In this document: in pieces, positions 17,282 through 28,314 of the stretch
Numbering within the stretch: the first letter of the stretch is position 1
Layout of the letters: the number at the start of each line of letters is the position of its first letter
Assembly: GCF_013449375.1 (NCBI RefSeq)
Contig: NZ_JACDRR010000006.1
Coordinates: 255,086 to 319,085, forward strand
Reading direction: 5' to 3'
Origin: Pectobacterium sp. CFBP8739
GTDB lineage: Bacteria; Pseudomonadota; Gammaproteobacteria; Enterobacterales; Enterobacteriaceae
DNA: 64,000 nucleotides
Notes under the pieces: model-generated
The model's database searches: none
Seen by the model: the letters and a program-made list of their open reading frames with translations, nothing else
What the model was told of the DNA's origin: nothing
Position numbers and translations under genes: made by a program

Positions 17282-20200
17282 TGGATGAGAAAAACGAACA
17301 AAAAGCACAGGATCCGGTGACAGAAGAAAACGTCGCGCAGGATAACGCGCCGACGCGGCCTGCACGAAAAGGGCGCGGGTGGAAAACGGTCAGTATTAGC
17401 CTTGCGGCATTCTTACTGCTGCTCATGGTTGGGTTGGGGCTGATGGTGGGCACCACGCCGGGCCTGCATCTGTTGCTGAATATCGCCGCACGCGTGGTGC
17501 CGGGGTTGGATATTGCCAGCGTGAGTGGTGGCTGGCGTGATTTAACGCTGAAAAATATCAGCTACGAGATGCCGGGTGTGACGGTAAAGAGCGAGGAGTT
17601 TCACCTGTCGCTCGCACTGGGCTGCCTGCGAAAAAGTCAGTTGTGTATTAACGATCTCTCGGCGAACCGCGTTGATGTGATCGTCGATACCAAAGCCTTA
17701 CCGGCGACAGATGCGTCACCGCCGCCTTCGACGCCGGTAACGGAGATCTCTGCACCGTTCCCGATTTCACTGCGCCAGCTAACGCTTAGCAACGTTCAGG
17801 TTACCGTGGATGACACGGCGATTTCACTGAGCGAATTCCGCACCGGAATGCAGTGGGAAGGGCGTGCGTTGACGCTGCTACCGACCAGAATCAGCGCGCT
17901 GCTGGTGGCCTTGCCGAAAACGCCCGTTGACGTGCTGGAGGATGGCAAAGTAACGGCGGCGGAAATGGCGTCTGTTATCAAGGAAACGGCGGCGAACGTA
18001 CGCGATGCGGCGGAGCAAAGCACCTCGCAAACGCTTCACATCGATAACGCGCTGGTGGCAAACAATACTGTCGCGGCAGCCACCACCACGACACCGATAC
18101 CGACGGCATCGACACCCAAAACGGATAGCACCGCTGACAAGCCGACAGTCCCTGAACCGCCGCTGGGGGAACGCCTGAGCGAGCTGTTCTCCAAACCGTT
18201 ATTACCTGATTTACCGCAGTTCACGTTGCCGCTGGATCTGAACATTGTCGAGATTCACGGCGAGCAGCTGCGGTTGACGGGTGATCAGGACATTTTGATT
18301 AATAACCTGTTCGTGCAAGCCTCGACTCAGCAACAGCATTTGCGTCTGGACAAACTTATCGTCCAATCGCCGCAGGGCGGGCTGAATGTACGCGGTGAAG
18401 CGACGCTCAGCGAGAGCTGGCCTGTCTCGCTGACGGCGAACGGCGTGCTGAACGTCGATCCGATCAAAGGCGAGAAGCTGAAACTGACGGTTGATGGCGG
18501 CCTGCGCGAACAGTTGAATGTGGCGCTGAACCTCTCGGGGCCGCAGCGCGCTCAGTTGGATGTGCAAACCAAACTGGCAGAAGCCGGGCTGCCGCTGGCA
18601 TTGACGCTGCAAACCGAGCGTGTGCGTTGGCCGCTGACGGGCGCGACGCAGTATCAGGCCAGCAACGTCAGGCTGCGGTTTAACGGCAAAGCGACCGACT
18701 ATGCGCTGTCGCTGCGCGGCGATCTGAGCGGTGCGGAAATTCCCCCCGCGACGCTGCTGCTGGATGGCAAAGGTAACGAACAGCAGTTTGCGCTGAGCCG
18801 CCTGCGGTTGGCGGCGTTGCAAGGGAATGCCGATCTGAGCGCGCTTATCGACTGGAGCAAAGCGATTAGCTGGCGCAGTGAGCTACTGCTGAACGGGATT
18901 AACACTGCGAAACAGTGGCCTGAATGGCCCGCGAAAATAGATGGCAAGATTACGACACGTGGCAGCGTCTATGGCGGTAGCTGGCAGTTACAGGTGCCGG
19001 AACTGCGTCTGGACGGCAACGTGAAAGCGAATAAGCTCACGGCCAGAGGTGAACTGCGCGGCAATGCGGCGGGTCAGTGGACAATACCCGCGCTGAATCT
19101 GGCATTAGGCCGCAACCAGTTGAATGTCAAAGGTGACCTGAGCGACAAATGGCAGTTGGATGCCGACATCAATGCCCCGTCGCTGGACGGCATGTTGCCG
19201 GGTCTGGCAGGACGCGCCATCGGGACACTCAAGCTACGCGGCAATCTGCGTGAACCGCAGATGCTGGCGGATATCACGGCGTCCGGTCTGCGCTGGCAGG
19301 CGATAACGATTCGTCAGGTGAGAGTCGAAGGTGATGTGCGCTCCGAACAGCAGATTCAGGGCAAGCTGGCCGTGCGTCTTGAAGCGTTGAAGCAGGACGG
19401 CCTGAATATTGCGCTGTTGACGCTGGATGCCAGCGGCAATGAAAAGCAGCACCAGCTTCGGCTGACTATGCAGGGTGAACCGGTCGCGGGGCAACTGGCA
19501 CTTTCAGGCAGCTTCGATCGTCAGGAACAGCGCTGGCGCGGCACGCTGAACAATACCCGCTTCGACACGCCGGTGGGGGAATGGCGTCTGACGCAGGACA
19601 TGGCGCTGGACTACCTGAATGCGCAGCAGAAGATCACCATCGGCACGCACTGCTGGCGGAATCCGAATGCTGAGCTTTGTGTTCCTAAGGCGATTGAAGC
19701 CGGGCCGAGCGGGCAGGTGAGCATTCGATTGAACCGCTTCGATCTCGCGATGTTAAAGCCGTTCCTGACAGCGGACACCGTGCTAGCGGGGACGTTCACT
19801 GGTGGTGCCGATATCAGTTGGCAGGCAGGACAAGGCTTACCGCAGGCGAAAGTGTCGCTGGTGGGAAACGGGGTGAGCGTGCGCCAGCAGTTGCAAGGCA
19901 ACACGCTGCCGATTGATTTCGACACCTTTACGCTGAATGCGGGGATCGATCGCGGGCGGGCGCAACTTGGCTGGCTGATGGCCATTCGGGATAACGGGCG
20001 CTTCAGCGGTGATATTCAGGTCAGCGACCCACAAGGACGGCGCAATCTCGGCGGCAACGTCACGATCAACACGATTTCACTGGCCTTGCTCAACCCTGCG
20101 TTGAGTAAAGGAGAGAAAGCGGCGGGGATACTGAATGCGAACCTGCGTCTGGCGGGGGATGCGGCTCGTCCTCAGATCTTCGGCCAGATGGTGTTGGAAC

Positions 20201-21315
20201 GATTGGATATTGATGGTAACTGGATGCCGGTCGATCTGACCAACGGACGGCTGGCGGTGAACTTCAGCGGGATGTCGTCAACGCTGCAAGGTTTCCTGAA
20301 AACGGATAACGGGCAGTTAAACCTTGGCGGGAATGCCGATTGGTCGCGACCGGACGCCTGGCGTGCGCGGATCGCAGCGAAAGGCCAGAAGCTGCGTGTG
20401 ACGATTCCACCTATGGCGCGGCTGGACGTCTCACCGGATATTGTTTTCGAAGCCACGCCACAACTGTTTGCGTTAAACGGTTCCGTCAGTATTCCGTGGG
20501 CGCGTATTGTGGTGAAAGATATGCCGGAAAGCGCGGTGGCGGTGTCACCGGATGAAGTGATGCTGGATGCACAGCGCCAGCCGCTGAAAAAAGCGGGCGA
20601 TGCCATTACGGTTAACAGCAATCTCACCATCCGTGTCGGGAATGATGTGCGGCTGGATGCGTTTGGGCTGGCTGCCCGCCTACAGGGCGACCTGAAAATG
20701 GTTCAGGACGAGCGCGGATTAGGGCTGAATGGGCAAATTGATATTCCGTCTGGCCGCTTTAAAGCCTACGGACAGGATTTGATCGTCCGCAAGGGGCTGA
20801 TTCTGTTCTCCGGCCCGCCGGATCAGCCGATCCTGAATATCGAAGCGATTCGTAACCCAGACAACACTGCTAATGACGTCACCGCCGGTGTGCGCGTCAC
20901 TGGCATGGCCGCCACGCCGAAGCTGGAAGTCTTCTCCGATCCGGCCATGTCGCAGCAGGAAGCACTCTCTTATCTGTTGCGTGGACAAGGTTTGGACAGC
21001 GGCGGAGCCGATAGCTCAGCAATGACCTCAATGTTAGTCGGTTTAGGGGTTGCACAAAGTGGTCAAGTTGTGGGTAAAATCGGCGAGGCCTTTGGCGTAA
21101 GTAATTTAGCTCTGGATACACAGGGTGTTGGCGATAATTCTCAGGTTGTCGTCAGCGGCTACGTCCTTCCGGGTCTGCAAGTGAAATATGGTGTTGGCAT
21201 ATTCGATTCTTTGGCAACGTTAACGCTGCGTTACCGCCTGATGCCAAAGCTATACTTGGAAGCGGTGTCTGGAATTAGCCAGGCATTAGATGTGCTCTAT
21301 CAGTTTGAGTTTTAG
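17278..21315 (+). CDS. tamB: Translocation and assembly module TamB
   Basis: Very long AsmA-like bridge protein (1345 residues) anchored in the inner membrane by an N-terminal helix (about 37-58, [20 protein letters not shown]) and reaching the outer membrane, where it contacts TamA. The bulk is repetitive beta-strand (taco-like groove), ending in the DUF490 domain (about 990-1345; PIGP-less end [10 protein letters not shown]). The groove is thought to move phospholipids. It is about 86 residues longer than E. coli TamB; a Thr/Pro-rich low-complexity stretch at about 262-296 accounts for part. The ATGA overlap with tamA shows translational coupling. Confidence 0.96.
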   Translation: MMDEKNEQKAQDPVTEENVAQDNAPTRPARKGRGWKTVSISLAAFLLLLMVGLGLMVGTTPGLHLLLNIAARVVPGLDIASVSGGWRDLTLKNISYEMPGVTVKSEEFHLSLALGCLRKSQLCINDLSANRVDVIVDTKALPATDASPPPSTPVTEISAPFPISLRQLTLSNVQVTVDDTAISLSEFRTGMQWEGRALTLLPTRISALLVALPKTPVDVLEDGKVTAAEMASVIKETAANVRDAAEQSTSQTLHIDNALVANNTVAAATTTTPIPTASTPKTDSTADKPTVPEPPLGERLSELFSKPLLPDLPQFTLPLDLNIVEIHGEQLRLTGDQDILINNLFVQASTQQQHLRLDKLIVQSPQGGLNVRGEATLSESWPVSLTANGVLNVDPIKGEKLKLTVDGGLREQLNVALNLSGPQRAQLDVQTKLAEAGLPLALTLQTERVRWPLTGATQYQASNVRLRFNGKATDYALSLRGDLSGAEIPPATLLLDGKGNEQQFALSRLRLAALQGNADLSALIDWSKAISWRSELLLNGINTAKQWPEWPAKIDGKITTRGSVYGGSWQLQVPELRLDGNVKANKLTARGELRGNAAGQWTIPALNLALGRNQLNVKGDLSDKWQLDADINAPSLDGMLPGLAGRAIGTLKLRGNLREPQMLADITASGLRWQAITIRQVRVEGDVRSEQQIQGKLAVRLEALKQDGLNIALLTLDASGNEKQHQLRLTMQGEPVAGQLALSGSFDRQEQRWRGTLNNTRFDTPVGEWRLTQDMALDYLNAQQKITIGTHCWRNPNAELCVPKAIEAGPSGQVSIRLNRFDLAMLKPFLTADTVLAGTFTGGADISWQAGQGLPQAKVSLVGNGVSVRQQLQGNTLPIDFDTFTLNAGIDRGRAQLGWLMAIRDNGRFSGDIQVSDPQGRRNLGGNVTINTISLALLNPALSKGEKAAGILNANLRLAGDAARPQIFGQMVLERLDIDGNWMPVDLTNGRLAVNFSGMSSTLQGFLKTDNGQLNLGGNADWSRPDAWRARIAAKGQKLRVTIPPMARLDVSPDIVFEATPQLFALNGSVSIPWARIVVKDMPESAVAVSPDEVMLDAQRQPLKKAGDAITVNSNLTIRVGNDVRLDAFGLAARLQGDLKMVQDERGLGLNGQIDIPSGRFKAYGQDLIVRKGLILFSGPPDQPILNIEAIRNPDNTANDVTAGVRVTGMAATPKLEVFSDPAMSQQEALSYLLRGQGLDSGGADSSAMTSMLVGLGVAQSGQVVGKIGEAFGVSNLALDTQGVGDNSQVVVSGYVLPGLQVKYGVGIFDSLATLTLRYRLMPKLYLEAVSGISQALDVLYQFEF

Positions 21316-21317
21316 CG

Positions 21318-21677
21318 ATGCGAATTATTGTTTACGGCAGTTTACGACGCAAACAGGGAAATAGTCATTGGATGACCAATGCGCAATGGCTAGGGGATTG
21401 TCAGCTCGCAGGTTTCGAGCTGTACGATCTCGGCCATTATCCGGCAGTGGTGCCTGGTGATGGCGAAATCCATTGTGAGGTTTATCGCATTAGTTCGTCG
21501 ATATTGACGGAACTGGATGCCTTAAAGCGGGACGGTCACGAATACCAACGTGAGCTGATTTCCACCCCTCTGGGCAGTGCCTGGATCTATCTGTACAAGC
21601 ACCCTGTTGTAGGGCTGACGCGTATTGCCAGCGGTGACTGGCTAAAGCGCAGTGAAGAAGATGACGAAGAGGCTTGA
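21318..21677 (+). CDS. ytfP: Gamma-glutamylcyclotransferase-fold protein YtfP
   Basis: Small cytoplasmic protein (119 residues) of the AIG2/GGCT fold. The nucleotide-loop-like start MRIIVYGSLRRKQGNSHWM and the conserved GHYPAVVPGDGEIHCEVYRI and ELDALKRDGHEY match E. coli YtfP (113). The family's catalytic Glu would lie in the LDALKR-DGHEY segment. Actual substrate is not established; the gene's fixed place after tamB and its 2-base gap suggest co-expression with the Tam complex. Confidence 0.93.
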   Translation: MRIIVYGSLRRKQGNSHWMTNAQWLGDCQLAGFELYDLGHYPAVVPGDGEIHCEVYRISSSILTELDALKRDGHEYQRELISTPLGSAWIYLYKHPVVGLTRIASGDWLKRSEEDDEEA

Positions 21678-21710
21678 GGTCGAATAGCCAATAAAATCAG
21701 GGGTATAAAT

Positions 21711-21737
21711 AAAAACACCGCGCAAGGCGGTGTTTTT
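21711..21737. terminator. Bidirectional terminator between ytfP and ppa
   Basis: AAAAACACCGC / GCGGTGTTTTT forms an 11-bp stem with a short loop and T-runs on both strands. It lies between the convergent tamAB-ytfP operon and ppa. Confidence 0.88.
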
Positions 21738-21788
21738 GATCGTGCGATATATTGAGCCGTAAAGGGCTTAATGCATACCGCGTGGCGC

Positions 21789-22319
21789 TTATTTGTTTTT
21801 CGCGCGCTCGAAGGAAGCAACGATCTCGGCTTTTGCCGCTTCAGCGTTATCCCAACCTTCCACTTTCACCCACTTACCTTTTTCCAGATCTTTGTAGTGC
21901 TCAAAGAAGTGGCCGATCTGTGCACGCAGCAGCTCAGGCAGGTCGTTAACGTCTTTAATGTGATCGTATTCTTTGGTCAGCTTGCTGTGCGGAACAGCAA
22001 CCAGCTTGGCATCTTCGCCTGCTTCGTCAGTCATTTTCAGCACGCCAACAGGACGGCAACGGATCACGGAGCCTGGCTGTAGTGGATACGGGGTTGGCAC
22101 CAGAACGTCAACCGGGTCGCCATCCAGAGACAGCGTGTGGTTGATGTAGCCGTAGTTGCATGGGTAGAACATGGCGGTAGACATGAAACGGTCTACAAAC
22201 AGCGCGCCGGTATCTTTATCAATTTCATATTTGATTGGATCGGCATTCGCGGGGATTTCAATCACTACATAGATATCTTCTGGCAGATCTTTACCTGCCG
22301 GCACATCGTTCAGACTCAT
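21789..22319 (-). CDS. ppa: Inorganic pyrophosphatase
   Basis: Family I soluble pyrophosphatase (176 residues), which hydrolyses pyrophosphate and pulls biosynthetic reactions forward. The signature DGDPVDVLV with its metal-binding aspartates is present; [16 protein letters not shown] and the YPCNYGYI active-site loop agree with the E. coli hexameric enzyme (176 residues). Strong codon bias. The gene is transcribed alone, toward the bidirectional terminator. Confidence 0.99.
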   Translation of the reverse strand: MSLNDVPAGKDLPEDIYVVIEIPANADPIKYEIDKDTGALFVDRFMSTAMFYPCNYGYINHTLSLDGDPVDVLVPTPYPLQPGSVIRCRPVGVLKMTDEAGEDAKLVAVPHSKLTKEYDHIKDVNDLPELLRAQIGHFFEHYKDLEKGKWVKVEGWDNAEAAKAEIVASFERAKNK

Positions 22320-22465
22320 GTCAGTTTCCTTCTCTTAAAACCTGAAATAGCGTGGCCGTCATTATAGCCAAAAAGCGTTTAATGTCCCTGATTTTTAGCG
22401 TGGCGAGGCGCCAGGCGCTCGCCTGTGTCGTTTAAGTAAAAATACTTTCGTTACTAAAGTTTCTT

Positions 22466-22492
22466 TAAAGAAAGCAGGCTTGCTACCGATAG
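22466..22492 (+). promoter_or_regulatory. Sigma-28 (FliA) promoter of the second chemoreceptor
   Basis: TAAAGAAA, an exact 11-bp spacer, then ACCGATAG, against the FliA consensus TAAAGTTT-N11-GCCGATAA. A second copy of the perfect minus-35 TAAAGTTT lies just upstream (22455-22462). The start codon is 75 bases downstream. A palindrome TGATCAAGATCA (22498-22509) sits over the probable transcription start. Confidence 0.7.
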
Positions 22493-22567
22493 GAACATGA
22501 TCAAGATCACGTTATGTGGAGCATTTCTCCGCATTTATTTATCATTTGTAATTCCAGGGAAACAAAA

Positions 22568-24154
22568 ATGTTAAAAAACATCACAATCAAGACAAGCTTG
22601 ATTGCTTTGTTAGGCATGATGGTCCTTCTGCTATTGCTGGTCTGCGGAATTGGCATCACCTCAATCAATCAGGGAGTCACGTCGCTGACGACAATCGACA
22701 AGATTCAGGGGAAAGAAGTGACGGCGCTGGCAGGGAGTTATACCGCCTCGCTGCGTGCAAGAACGGGCGCGGCGTTGGCCGCTCGTCAGATGGAAAGTGG
22801 GGCGACCGACCTCGCGAATGCATCCGTCGCGCGAGCGGAAGCCTACACGGCGCTCTCCCAAAAAGAAATGGCGCGTTTTCTTTCTTACGGCACCGTAACG
22901 GAGCGCGGCGCCAGAATGGCGGCTGAGGTGAAAAGTAGCTACGAGCAGTACATGAGCCTTGGCGTTCAGCCGATGGTCGATGCGTTGAAACGCGGTGATG
23001 TTGCAGCCTATTACGTGCTGTTGCAAGACGTACTGCCGCCGCTCAGCGTTAAGATGGATAAGGTGGCGAACGAATTCCGCGACTTCGGCCTAGAAGTGGG
23101 GGAAACCATGCTGAAAGACGCCGAGAATTTTGCGTTCGAGCGCCTGACGATCATTGGTGTTGCCTGTGTCGTCGTTCTGCTATTGGTATTGGCTGCCTGG
23201 ATGGCGCTGAAGCGTTCTATCCTGTCTCCGCTTGAAGAAACGGTCGCCCAATTGGAGTTTATTGCCCGTGGCGATTTGACCCAGCGCATTGCCGAGGGGG
23301 GGAATAATGAAATCGGCCGCCTGATTCAGGCGATGCAGGCAATGCAGTCTTCACTGGCAACCGCTGTGGGGCGCGTCCGCGATGCCGGTATGCAGATCGA
23401 TGTCGGTACGCGCGAACTGTCTTCTGGCAATACGCATTTGGCGGCGCGTACAGAAGAATCGGCCTCATCGCTGGAAGAAACCGCCGCCAGTATGGAGCAG
23501 TTGACTGCCACGGTAGCGCTGAATGCGGAGAGTGCGGAACAAGCGCATACGCTGGCGCAAAATGTGTCGGATATTGCTAATAAAGGCAGCGAGACCGTGG
23601 GCGGTATGATTGAGAAAATGCAGATGATTTCCAGCAGTTCGGAACGTATTGCCGATATTCTGGCGGTGATTGACGGTATCGCATTCCAGACCAATATTCT
23701 GGCGCTGAATGCGGCGGTTGAAGCTGCACGCGCGGGTGAGCAAGGGCGGGGATTTGCTGTGGTAGCGGGTGAAGTCCGCAATCTGGCGCAGCGCAGTGCG
23801 CAATCGGCTAAAGAGATTAAAACGCTGATGGAAGAATCGCAGAGCCGTGTCAATGAAGGCACCGTGATGGCAAAAATGGCGGGTGACACGATGAATGACG
23901 TTTCTGACGCCGTGGCGCGCGTAACGTCCCTGATGCGTGAGATTTCAACGGCAACGCGTGAGCAGAGCAATGGGATTGGGCAGGTGAATCTGGCGGTATC
24001 GCAGATGGATGAAGTCGCCCAGCAAAATGCGTCTCTGGTCGAAGAGTCCGCCGCTGCCACGCGTTCACTGGAAGAGCAGGCGCGTCTGCTGGCGGAAAGC
24101 ATGGCACAGTTTAAAGTGCAGTCGCAGGCGTTTGCCGCTATCGGTCGATTCTAG
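22568..24154 (+). CDS. Methyl-accepting chemotaxis protein, Tar-type four-helix sensor
   Basis: Chemoreceptor of 528 residues. First membrane helix about 10-32 (LIALLGMMVLLLLLVCGIGI), periplasmic four-helix-bundle sensor of TarH type (about 35-190), second helix about 192-215 (LTIIGVACVVVLLLVLAAWM), HAMP (about 215-268) and the signalling hairpin with [20 protein letters not shown]. The C terminus (FAAIGRF) lacks the NWETF pentapeptide. ATG 22568 is preceded by AGGGAAA and gives the expected short cytoplasmic N terminus; the in-frame 22514 start does not. A FliA promoter upstream ties it to the flagellar regulon. Ligand unknown. Inserted between ppa and plsY. Confidence 0.94.
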   Translation: MLKNITIKTSLIALLGMMVLLLLLVCGIGITSINQGVTSLTTIDKIQGKEVTALAGSYTASLRARTGAALAARQMESGATDLANASVARAEAYTALSQKEMARFLSYGTVTERGARMAAEVKSSYEQYMSLGVQPMVDALKRGDVAAYYVLLQDVLPPLSVKMDKVANEFRDFGLEVGETMLKDAENFAFERLTIIGVACVVVLLLVLAAWMALKRSILSPLEETVAQLEFIARGDLTQRIAEGGNNEIGRLIQAMQAMQSSLATAVGRVRDAGMQIDVGTRELSSGNTHLAARTEESASSLEETAASMEQLTATVALNAESAEQAHTLAQNVSDIANKGSETVGGMIEKMQMISSSSERIADILAVIDGIAFQTNILALNAAVEAARAGEQGRGFAVVAGEVRNLAQRSAQSAKEIKTLMEESQSRVNEGTVMAKMAGDTMNDVSDAVARVTSLMREISTATREQSNGIGQVNLAVSQMDEVAQQNASLVEESAAATRSLEEQARLLAESMAQFKVQSQAFAAIGRF

Positions 24155-24173
24155 TTCCCCCTTCATACTTCAT

Positions 24174-24205
24174 AAAAAAATTCCCGTGAAAACGGGAATT
24201 TTTTT
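24174..24205. terminator. Bidirectional terminator between chemoreceptor gene and plsY
   Basis: AAAAAAATTCCCGT / ACGGGAATTTTTTT, a 14-bp perfect stem with a GAAA loop, giving T-runs on both strands. Lies between the convergent genes. Confidence 0.92.
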
Positions 24206-24208
24206 GCC

Positions 24209-24844
24209 TTATGCCTCGGGAGGCGTTTGTTCGTCTTCTGGCTGTTTCTTCTTACGCAGCTTGGTCCAGATTTTACTTTCCTGTCCGCGCCATAGGCGCT
24301 GGATATTGTCGTGGTGACGCATCAGGATCAGACAAGAGAGCATCGCGACGGGAAACGTAAACTGCGGCTTGAACCACCAGACATAAAACGGCGCGATGAG
24401 CGCACTGACGATGGCGCCGAGTGAGGAATAACCGCTCAGCAGGATGGTGAGTAGCCAGGTGCCGGTCATCAGACCCGTCAGATCCCAGCCGATTGGTGCA
24501 ATGGCACCAAAAGCCGTTGCCACACCTTTGCCACCACGAAAGTGGAAAAAGACGGGATAGATATGGCCGAGGCAGGCAGCGATAGCGGTTAACCCGAGAT
24601 ACAGCGGGGTAACGCCCAGCGCGTAAGCGGCCCAGACTGGCAGCATGCCTTTCAGGACATCAAACACCAATACGGTCGCAGCGGCAGCTTTGCCGCCAAT
24701 ACGTAATACGTTAGTCGCTCCGGGGTTCCCAGAACCATGCTGACGTGGGTCAGGTAGCCCAGCCATTCTGCAAAACAAAATCGCACTGGAAATAGAGCCA
24801 CACAGATACGCGATTAACATCATACCAAGCGCGGTAACACTCAT
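24209..24844 (-). CDS. plsY: Acyl-phosphate:glycerol-3-phosphate acyltransferase PlsY
   Basis: Inner-membrane enzyme (211 residues) that makes lysophosphatidic acid from acyl-phosphate, the first step of phospholipid synthesis. Conserved loop motifs are visible: [35 protein letters not shown] and the later [11 protein letters not shown] region; about five membrane helices. ATG 24844 gives the E. coli-like start (205 residues there); an open in-frame extension upstream to 24934 is not used. Divergent from folB, as in E. coli. Confidence 0.97.
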   Translation of the reverse strand: MSVTALGMMLIAYLCGSISSAILFCRMAGLPDPRQHGSGNPGATNVLRIGGKAAAATVLVFDVLKGMLPVWAAYALGVTPLYLGLTAIAACLGHIYPVFFHFRGGKGVATAFGAIAPIGWDLTGLMTGTWLLTILLSGYSSLGAIVSALIAPFYVWWFKPQFTFPVAMLSCLILMRHHDNIQRLWRGQESKIWTKLRKKKQPEDEQTPPEA

Positions 24845-24951
24845 AACGCCATTCCGTTTAATAAGGGTCGTTTTACTCTTCTCATCTGTGGATAATACGC
24901 ACATTCCGTCGGAAGTGGTATCCGACAGCGACAAAAACAGAGAATGACGTG

Positions 24952-25305
24952 ATGGATATCGTATTTATTGAAGAACTTACTGTAATCACTACTATTGGTG
25001 TTTACGATTGGGAACAGACTATCCAGCAGAAACTGGTGTTCGATATCGAAATGGGCTGGGACAACCGTCAGGCAGCCGCCAGTGACGATGTGAATGACTG
25101 CTTGAGCTATGCGGATGTCAGCGAGGCGGTGATTGCCCATGTGGCAAATCAGCGCTTTGCTCTGGTAGAGCGTGTCGCTGAAGAAGTCGCCGACATGCTG
25201 ATGCTGCGTTTCTCTATTCCCTGGCTGCGGATCAAGCTCAGCAAGCCGGGTGCGGTGGCGCAGGCGCGTCAGGTTGGGGTCATTATTGAACGTGGCGCAC
25301 GATAA
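24952..25305 (+). CDS. folB: Dihydroneopterin aldolase FolB
   Basis: Converts 7,8-dihydroneopterin to 6-hydroxymethyl-7,8-dihydropterin and glycolaldehyde in folate synthesis (117 residues). [20 protein letters not shown] holds the substrate-binding residues, and the conserved [14 protein letters not shown] and [11 protein letters not shown] segments follow, as in E. coli FolB. A GTG immediately before the ATG is ignored. The gene faces away from plsY. Confidence 0.97.
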   Translation: MDIVFIEELTVITTIGVYDWEQTIQQKLVFDIEMGWDNRQAAASDDVNDCLSYADVSEAVIAHVANQRFALVERVAEEVADMLMLRFSIPWLRIKLSKPGAVAQARQVGVIIERGAR

Positions 25306-25377
25306 ATCTTATTTAACAGAAAAATACTGATTTACGTGCAACTAAATCGTAACCCAAATAGTCTATACCCCAGTTAT

Positions 25378-25409
25378 AGCGGCTCGCGAAAGTATGCAGC
25401 CGCTTTTTT
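25378..25409 (+). terminator. Terminator between folB and uppP
   Basis: AGCGGCT / AGCCGCT with a 13-nt loop, followed by TTTTTT. Lies 73 bases past folB and 42 bases before uppP, so uppP probably has its own promoter or partial readthrough. Confidence 0.75.
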
Positions 25410-25450
25410 ATGGGCTAAATTTTCGTTTTATTAAAGGCAAGGATTTTTAG

Positions 25451-26269
25451 ATGACTGACCTGCATTCATTGCTAATCGCATTTATTCTTGGCGTGGTCGA
25501 AGGACTGACCGAGTTTTTGCCCGTATCGTCTACGGGGCATATGATTATTGTTGGTCATTGGTTAGGGTTTGTTGATGATAAAGCTAAGACGTTTGAAGTG
25601 ATTATTCAGCTTGGCTCGATTCTGGCCGTTGTCGTGATGTTCTGGCGCCGCCTCTTTGGTCTGATTGGGATTCACTTCGGTGAAGTCCCGCATGAGGGTA
25701 ATACGGCGGGTCGTCTGAAACTGACGCACATCTTGCTGGCGATGATTCCCGCTGTGGTGCTGGGGCTGGCTTTCCATGATGTGATCAAATCGCTGTTTTA
25801 CCCACAGAATGTAATGTACGCGCTGGTTGTCGGTGGTTTCCTGCTGTTAGCGGCAGAATGGTTCAAGCCTAAAAAAGCGCGCGCCGTCGGGCTGGATGAC
25901 ATCACGCATCGTCAGGCATTTATGATTGGCTGTTTTCAATGTCTGGCGCTGTGGCCCGGCTTTTCGCGTTCAGGGGCGACCATTTCCGGTGGGATGCTGA
26001 TGGGAGTCAGCCGCTATGCGGCCTCTGAGTTCTCTTTTATTCTGGCGGTTCCCATGATGATGGGCGCAACTGTTCTGGATCTGTATAAAAGCTGGCACTT
26101 CCTGTCGCTGGCCGATGTGCCGATGTTTGCCGTTGGTTTCGTGACGGCGTTTGTCGTGGCGTTGATTGCGATTAAAACCTTCCTGACAGTCATCAAACGC
26201 ATCTCGTTTGTGCCGTTTGCGATTTACCGCTTTATCGTCGCGGGCGTGGTTTACATGGTGTTTATGTAA
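25451..26269 (+). CDS. uppP: Undecaprenyl-diphosphatase UppP (BacA)
   Basis: Polytopic inner-membrane phosphatase (272 residues) that recycles undecaprenyl pyrophosphate for peptidoglycan and other envelope polymers; overproduction gives bacitracin resistance. Two family motifs are intact: [16 protein letters not shown] near residue 20 with catalytic Glu/Ser/His, and [15 protein letters not shown] near 175. About seven or eight hydrophobic helices. The ATG has AAGGATT upstream. Same size as E. coli BacA (273). Confidence 0.98.
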   Translation: MTDLHSLLIAFILGVVEGLTEFLPVSSTGHMIIVGHWLGFVDDKAKTFEVIIQLGSILAVVVMFWRRLFGLIGIHFGEVPHEGNTAGRLKLTHILLAMIPAVVLGLAFHDVIKSLFYPQNVMYALVVGGFLLLAAEWFKPKKARAVGLDDITHRQAFMIGCFQCLALWPGFSRSGATISGGMLMGVSRYAASEFSFILAVPMMMGATVLDLYKSWHFLSLADVPMFAVGFVTAFVVALIAIKTFLTVIKRISFVPFAIYRFIVAGVVYMVFM

Positions 26270-26310
26270 GACTGAGAACGTCGATTTTAGGTAGACCGTT
26301 ATAGAAGAGA

Positions 26311-26336
26311 AGAGGCCACGCATTAGCGTGGCCTCT
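26311..26336. terminator. Terminator between uppP and cca
   Basis: AGAGGCCACGC / GCGTGGCCTCT, an 11-bp perfect stem with an ATTA loop, followed by TTTGTTT on the plus strand. Located between convergent genes. Confidence 0.88.
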
Positions 26337-26341
26337 TTGTT

Positions 26342-27586
26342 TCAGGACGCACCTGATGAATCTGGCTGCTGTGCTTTCCAGTCTGCCAATGCCTGAGTGC
26401 GGCGCCGCGTCAGCTCATTACGCACGTCAATACCTTTAAACCCATCGGCGACGACGTCCGAACTGCTGACCTGACTGGCGACGCGGAAGGCTTCACGCAG
26501 ATAGTCGCCTTGCGGATACGGGGTCTCTTCAAAACCGGCACGGCCTCTGGCATCGGCTTCGCTCGTGAGCGCTAACTGCTCTAGGCGCTGTGGTTTACGC
26601 CAGACATCAATGGCATCAAATAGCTTCAGCAGCGTTTTAGGTTGCAGCACCTGCACGGTATGAACCAAGTCATGATATTCCGCAACCAGCTTGGCCAAAT
26701 CGCGAATCGGATTAGGCACACGCAGGCGCTGGCACAGTGCCTCAACCAGTTTGACACCCGCTGGGCCATGCCCGTGATGACGCGGCCACAGTTCAGGCGG
26801 TGTGAGCCCTTTTCCTACATCGTGGCACAGTGTGGCAAAACGTACGTCAATCTCAGTGCTGAGGCGTGCGGCTATCGCCACCGTCATCATGGTATGAATG
26901 CCGGTATCGATTTCCGGGTGCCATTTAGCGGGAGCGGGCACACCGTACAGGTTATCGATTTCAGGGAACAGCACGGCTAGCGCGCCGCAGTCACGCAGCA
27001 CCTGAAAATAGACATCGGGCGATGAGGTGCCAAGCGCTTTTTCCGTCTCTTTCCAGACCCGCTCCGGTGTTAGGTAAGCCAATTCGCCCTCATGCACCAT
27101 TTTTTGCATCAGCGCCATGGTTTCTTCTGCAATCTGGAAGCCGAGATGAGCAAAACGCGCGGCAAAACGGGCAACGCGCAGCACCCGCAACGGATCTTCG
27201 CTGAACGCGTCGGATACGTGGCGCAGTACGCGATTCTCAAGATCGCGACGACCATGATAAGGGTCGATGAGATCGCCATGCTCGGTGCGGGCAATGGCAT
27301 TGATGGTCAAATCGCGGCGGAGTAAATCCTGCTCTAGCGTGACATCGGGCGCGGCATGGCAGACAAAACCAGTATAGCCTTTGCCAGATTTGCGCTCGGT
27401 ACGCGCGAGAGCGTATTCATCGCGACTAATGGGGTGTAAGAAAACGGGGAAATCCTTTCCAACCTGCTGGTAACCCTGCTCAAGCAGGTTCTCCGGCGTC
27501 GCACCGACCACCACCCAATCTTTCTCGGTGACGGGTAAACCCAGCAGGCTGTCCCGAACAGCACCGCCGACAAGGTAAATCTTCAA
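26342..27586 (-). CDS. cca: CCA-adding tRNA nucleotidyltransferase, multifunctional
   Basis: Adds or repairs the 3'-CCA end of tRNAs (414 residues). The class II nucleotidyltransferase head has [12 protein letters not shown], then the [10 protein letters not shown] motif; the C-terminal HD domain ([25 protein letters not shown]) gives the 2',3'-cyclic phosphodiesterase and phosphatase activities of the gammaproteobacterial form. Length matches E. coli Cca (412). Lies head to tail with ygiM upstream on the same strand. Confidence 0.98.
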   Translation of the reverse strand: MKIYLVGGAVRDSLLGLPVTEKDWVVVGATPENLLEQGYQQVGKDFPVFLHPISRDEYALARTERKSGKGYTGFVCHAAPDVTLEQDLLRRDLTINAIARTEHGDLIDPYHGRRDLENRVLRHVSDAFSEDPLRVLRVARFAARFAHLGFQIAEETMALMQKMVHEGELAYLTPERVWKETEKALGTSSPDVYFQVLRDCGALAVLFPEIDNLYGVPAPAKWHPEIDTGIHTMMTVAIAARLSTEIDVRFATLCHDVGKGLTPPELWPRHHGHGPAGVKLVEALCQRLRVPNPIRDLAKLVAEYHDLVHTVQVLQPKTLLKLFDAIDVWRKPQRLEQLALTSEADARGRAGFEETPYPQGDYLREAFRVASQVSSSDVVADGFKGIDVRNELTRRRTQALADWKAQQPDSSGAS

Positions 27587-27660
27587 CGTCGGGCTCCTGA
27601 ATCAATAACCAATATTTCATCACATACTACCATCTTTACGCCGCCGCGTTGGACGCAAAG

Positions 27661-27683
27661 AAAAATGCCTGCATCCGCAGGCA
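27661..27683 (-). terminator. Terminator of ygiM
   Basis: TGCCTGC / GCAGGCA with a 4-nt loop; on the minus strand it is followed by TTTTTCTTT, 11 bases past the ygiM stop. It separates ygiM from cca. Confidence 0.85.
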
Positions 27684-27693
27684 CTTATTTCGA

Positions 27694-28314
27694 TTAGCTC
27701 ATCCAACGGTCATTTTTCTTCTTGCGAGGGATGATGTGTGGCAGCAACAGGCCCAGCAGCAGGCCGATGCCTGCCACGCCGCCGCCGTACATAAACCACT
27801 GAAGAATGATGGTGCGCTGTTTATCATCAAGCTGGACATTCGCCGCGCTAACTTTCTTCTGCGCAACGATAAGCTGATTTTTCAGATCCTGATTTTCCTG
27901 ACGTAATCCGTTGATGACGCCATCGCTGGCAGCGACTTTCTGCTGCATATCAGCGGTGCGCTGGTTCCAGGTCTGATCGATATTATTGAGTTTGTCCGTC
28001 AGGTCTTTGACCTGATTTTCCAGCTCCGGCACCCGCGTGCGCAGGCTTGGCGTATTGCTAAGTTGGTCTAGAGGAATCCACGTGGTGCGGTTTTTGTCAT
28101 CACGGATCTGCGCATAGCCCGCGTTTTCATTAACGCTGAGTAACGTGACCTCTGCACCCGCATTCAGTGTGCCGACGATACGATATTGATTGCCTGGGCC
28201 GCTGTGGACATACGTCAATAACTCATCGGAAATATAGCGTTTTTCTTCCGCCTGTGCGGTCCAGCTCAGCGTGAGAGAAAATAAAGTAAAACAGAGTAAG
28301 CCTAATTTCTGCAT
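27694..28314 (-). CDS. ygiM: SH3-domain protein YgiM (TIGR04211 family)
   Basis: Exported and membrane-anchored protein (206 residues). N-terminal signal peptide (MQKLGLLCFTLFSLTLSWTAQA), bacterial SH3 domain (about 25-90, YISDELLTYVHSGPGNQYRI), a coiled coil (about 95-165) and a C-terminal membrane helix (about 172-195, FMYGGGVAGIGLLLGLLLPHI) with a basic tail. Matches E. coli YgiM. Function not firmly known; SH3b domains usually contact peptidoglycan or regulate cell-wall enzymes. Confidence 0.9.
   Translation of the reverse strand: MQKLGLLCFTLFSLTLSWTAQAEEKRYISDELLTYVHSGPGNQYRIVGTLNAGAEVTLLSVNENAGYAQIRDDKNRTTWIPLDQLSNTPSLRTRVPELENQVKDLTDKLNNIDQTWNQRTADMQQKVAASDGVINGLRQENQDLKNQLIVAQKKVSAANVQLDDKQRTIILQWFMYGGGVAGIGLLLGLLLPHIIPRKKKNDRWMS

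Noticed and set aside
18211-18822. 203-codon frame antisense to tamB
   Set aside because: Opposite a real repetitive beta-strand gene; Gln/Arg-rich with no start context or family.
23326-24102. 258-codon frame antisense to the second chemoreceptor
   Set aside because: Ser/Ala/Arg-rich mirror of the signalling domain; similar shadows occur opposite the other two chemoreceptor genes.
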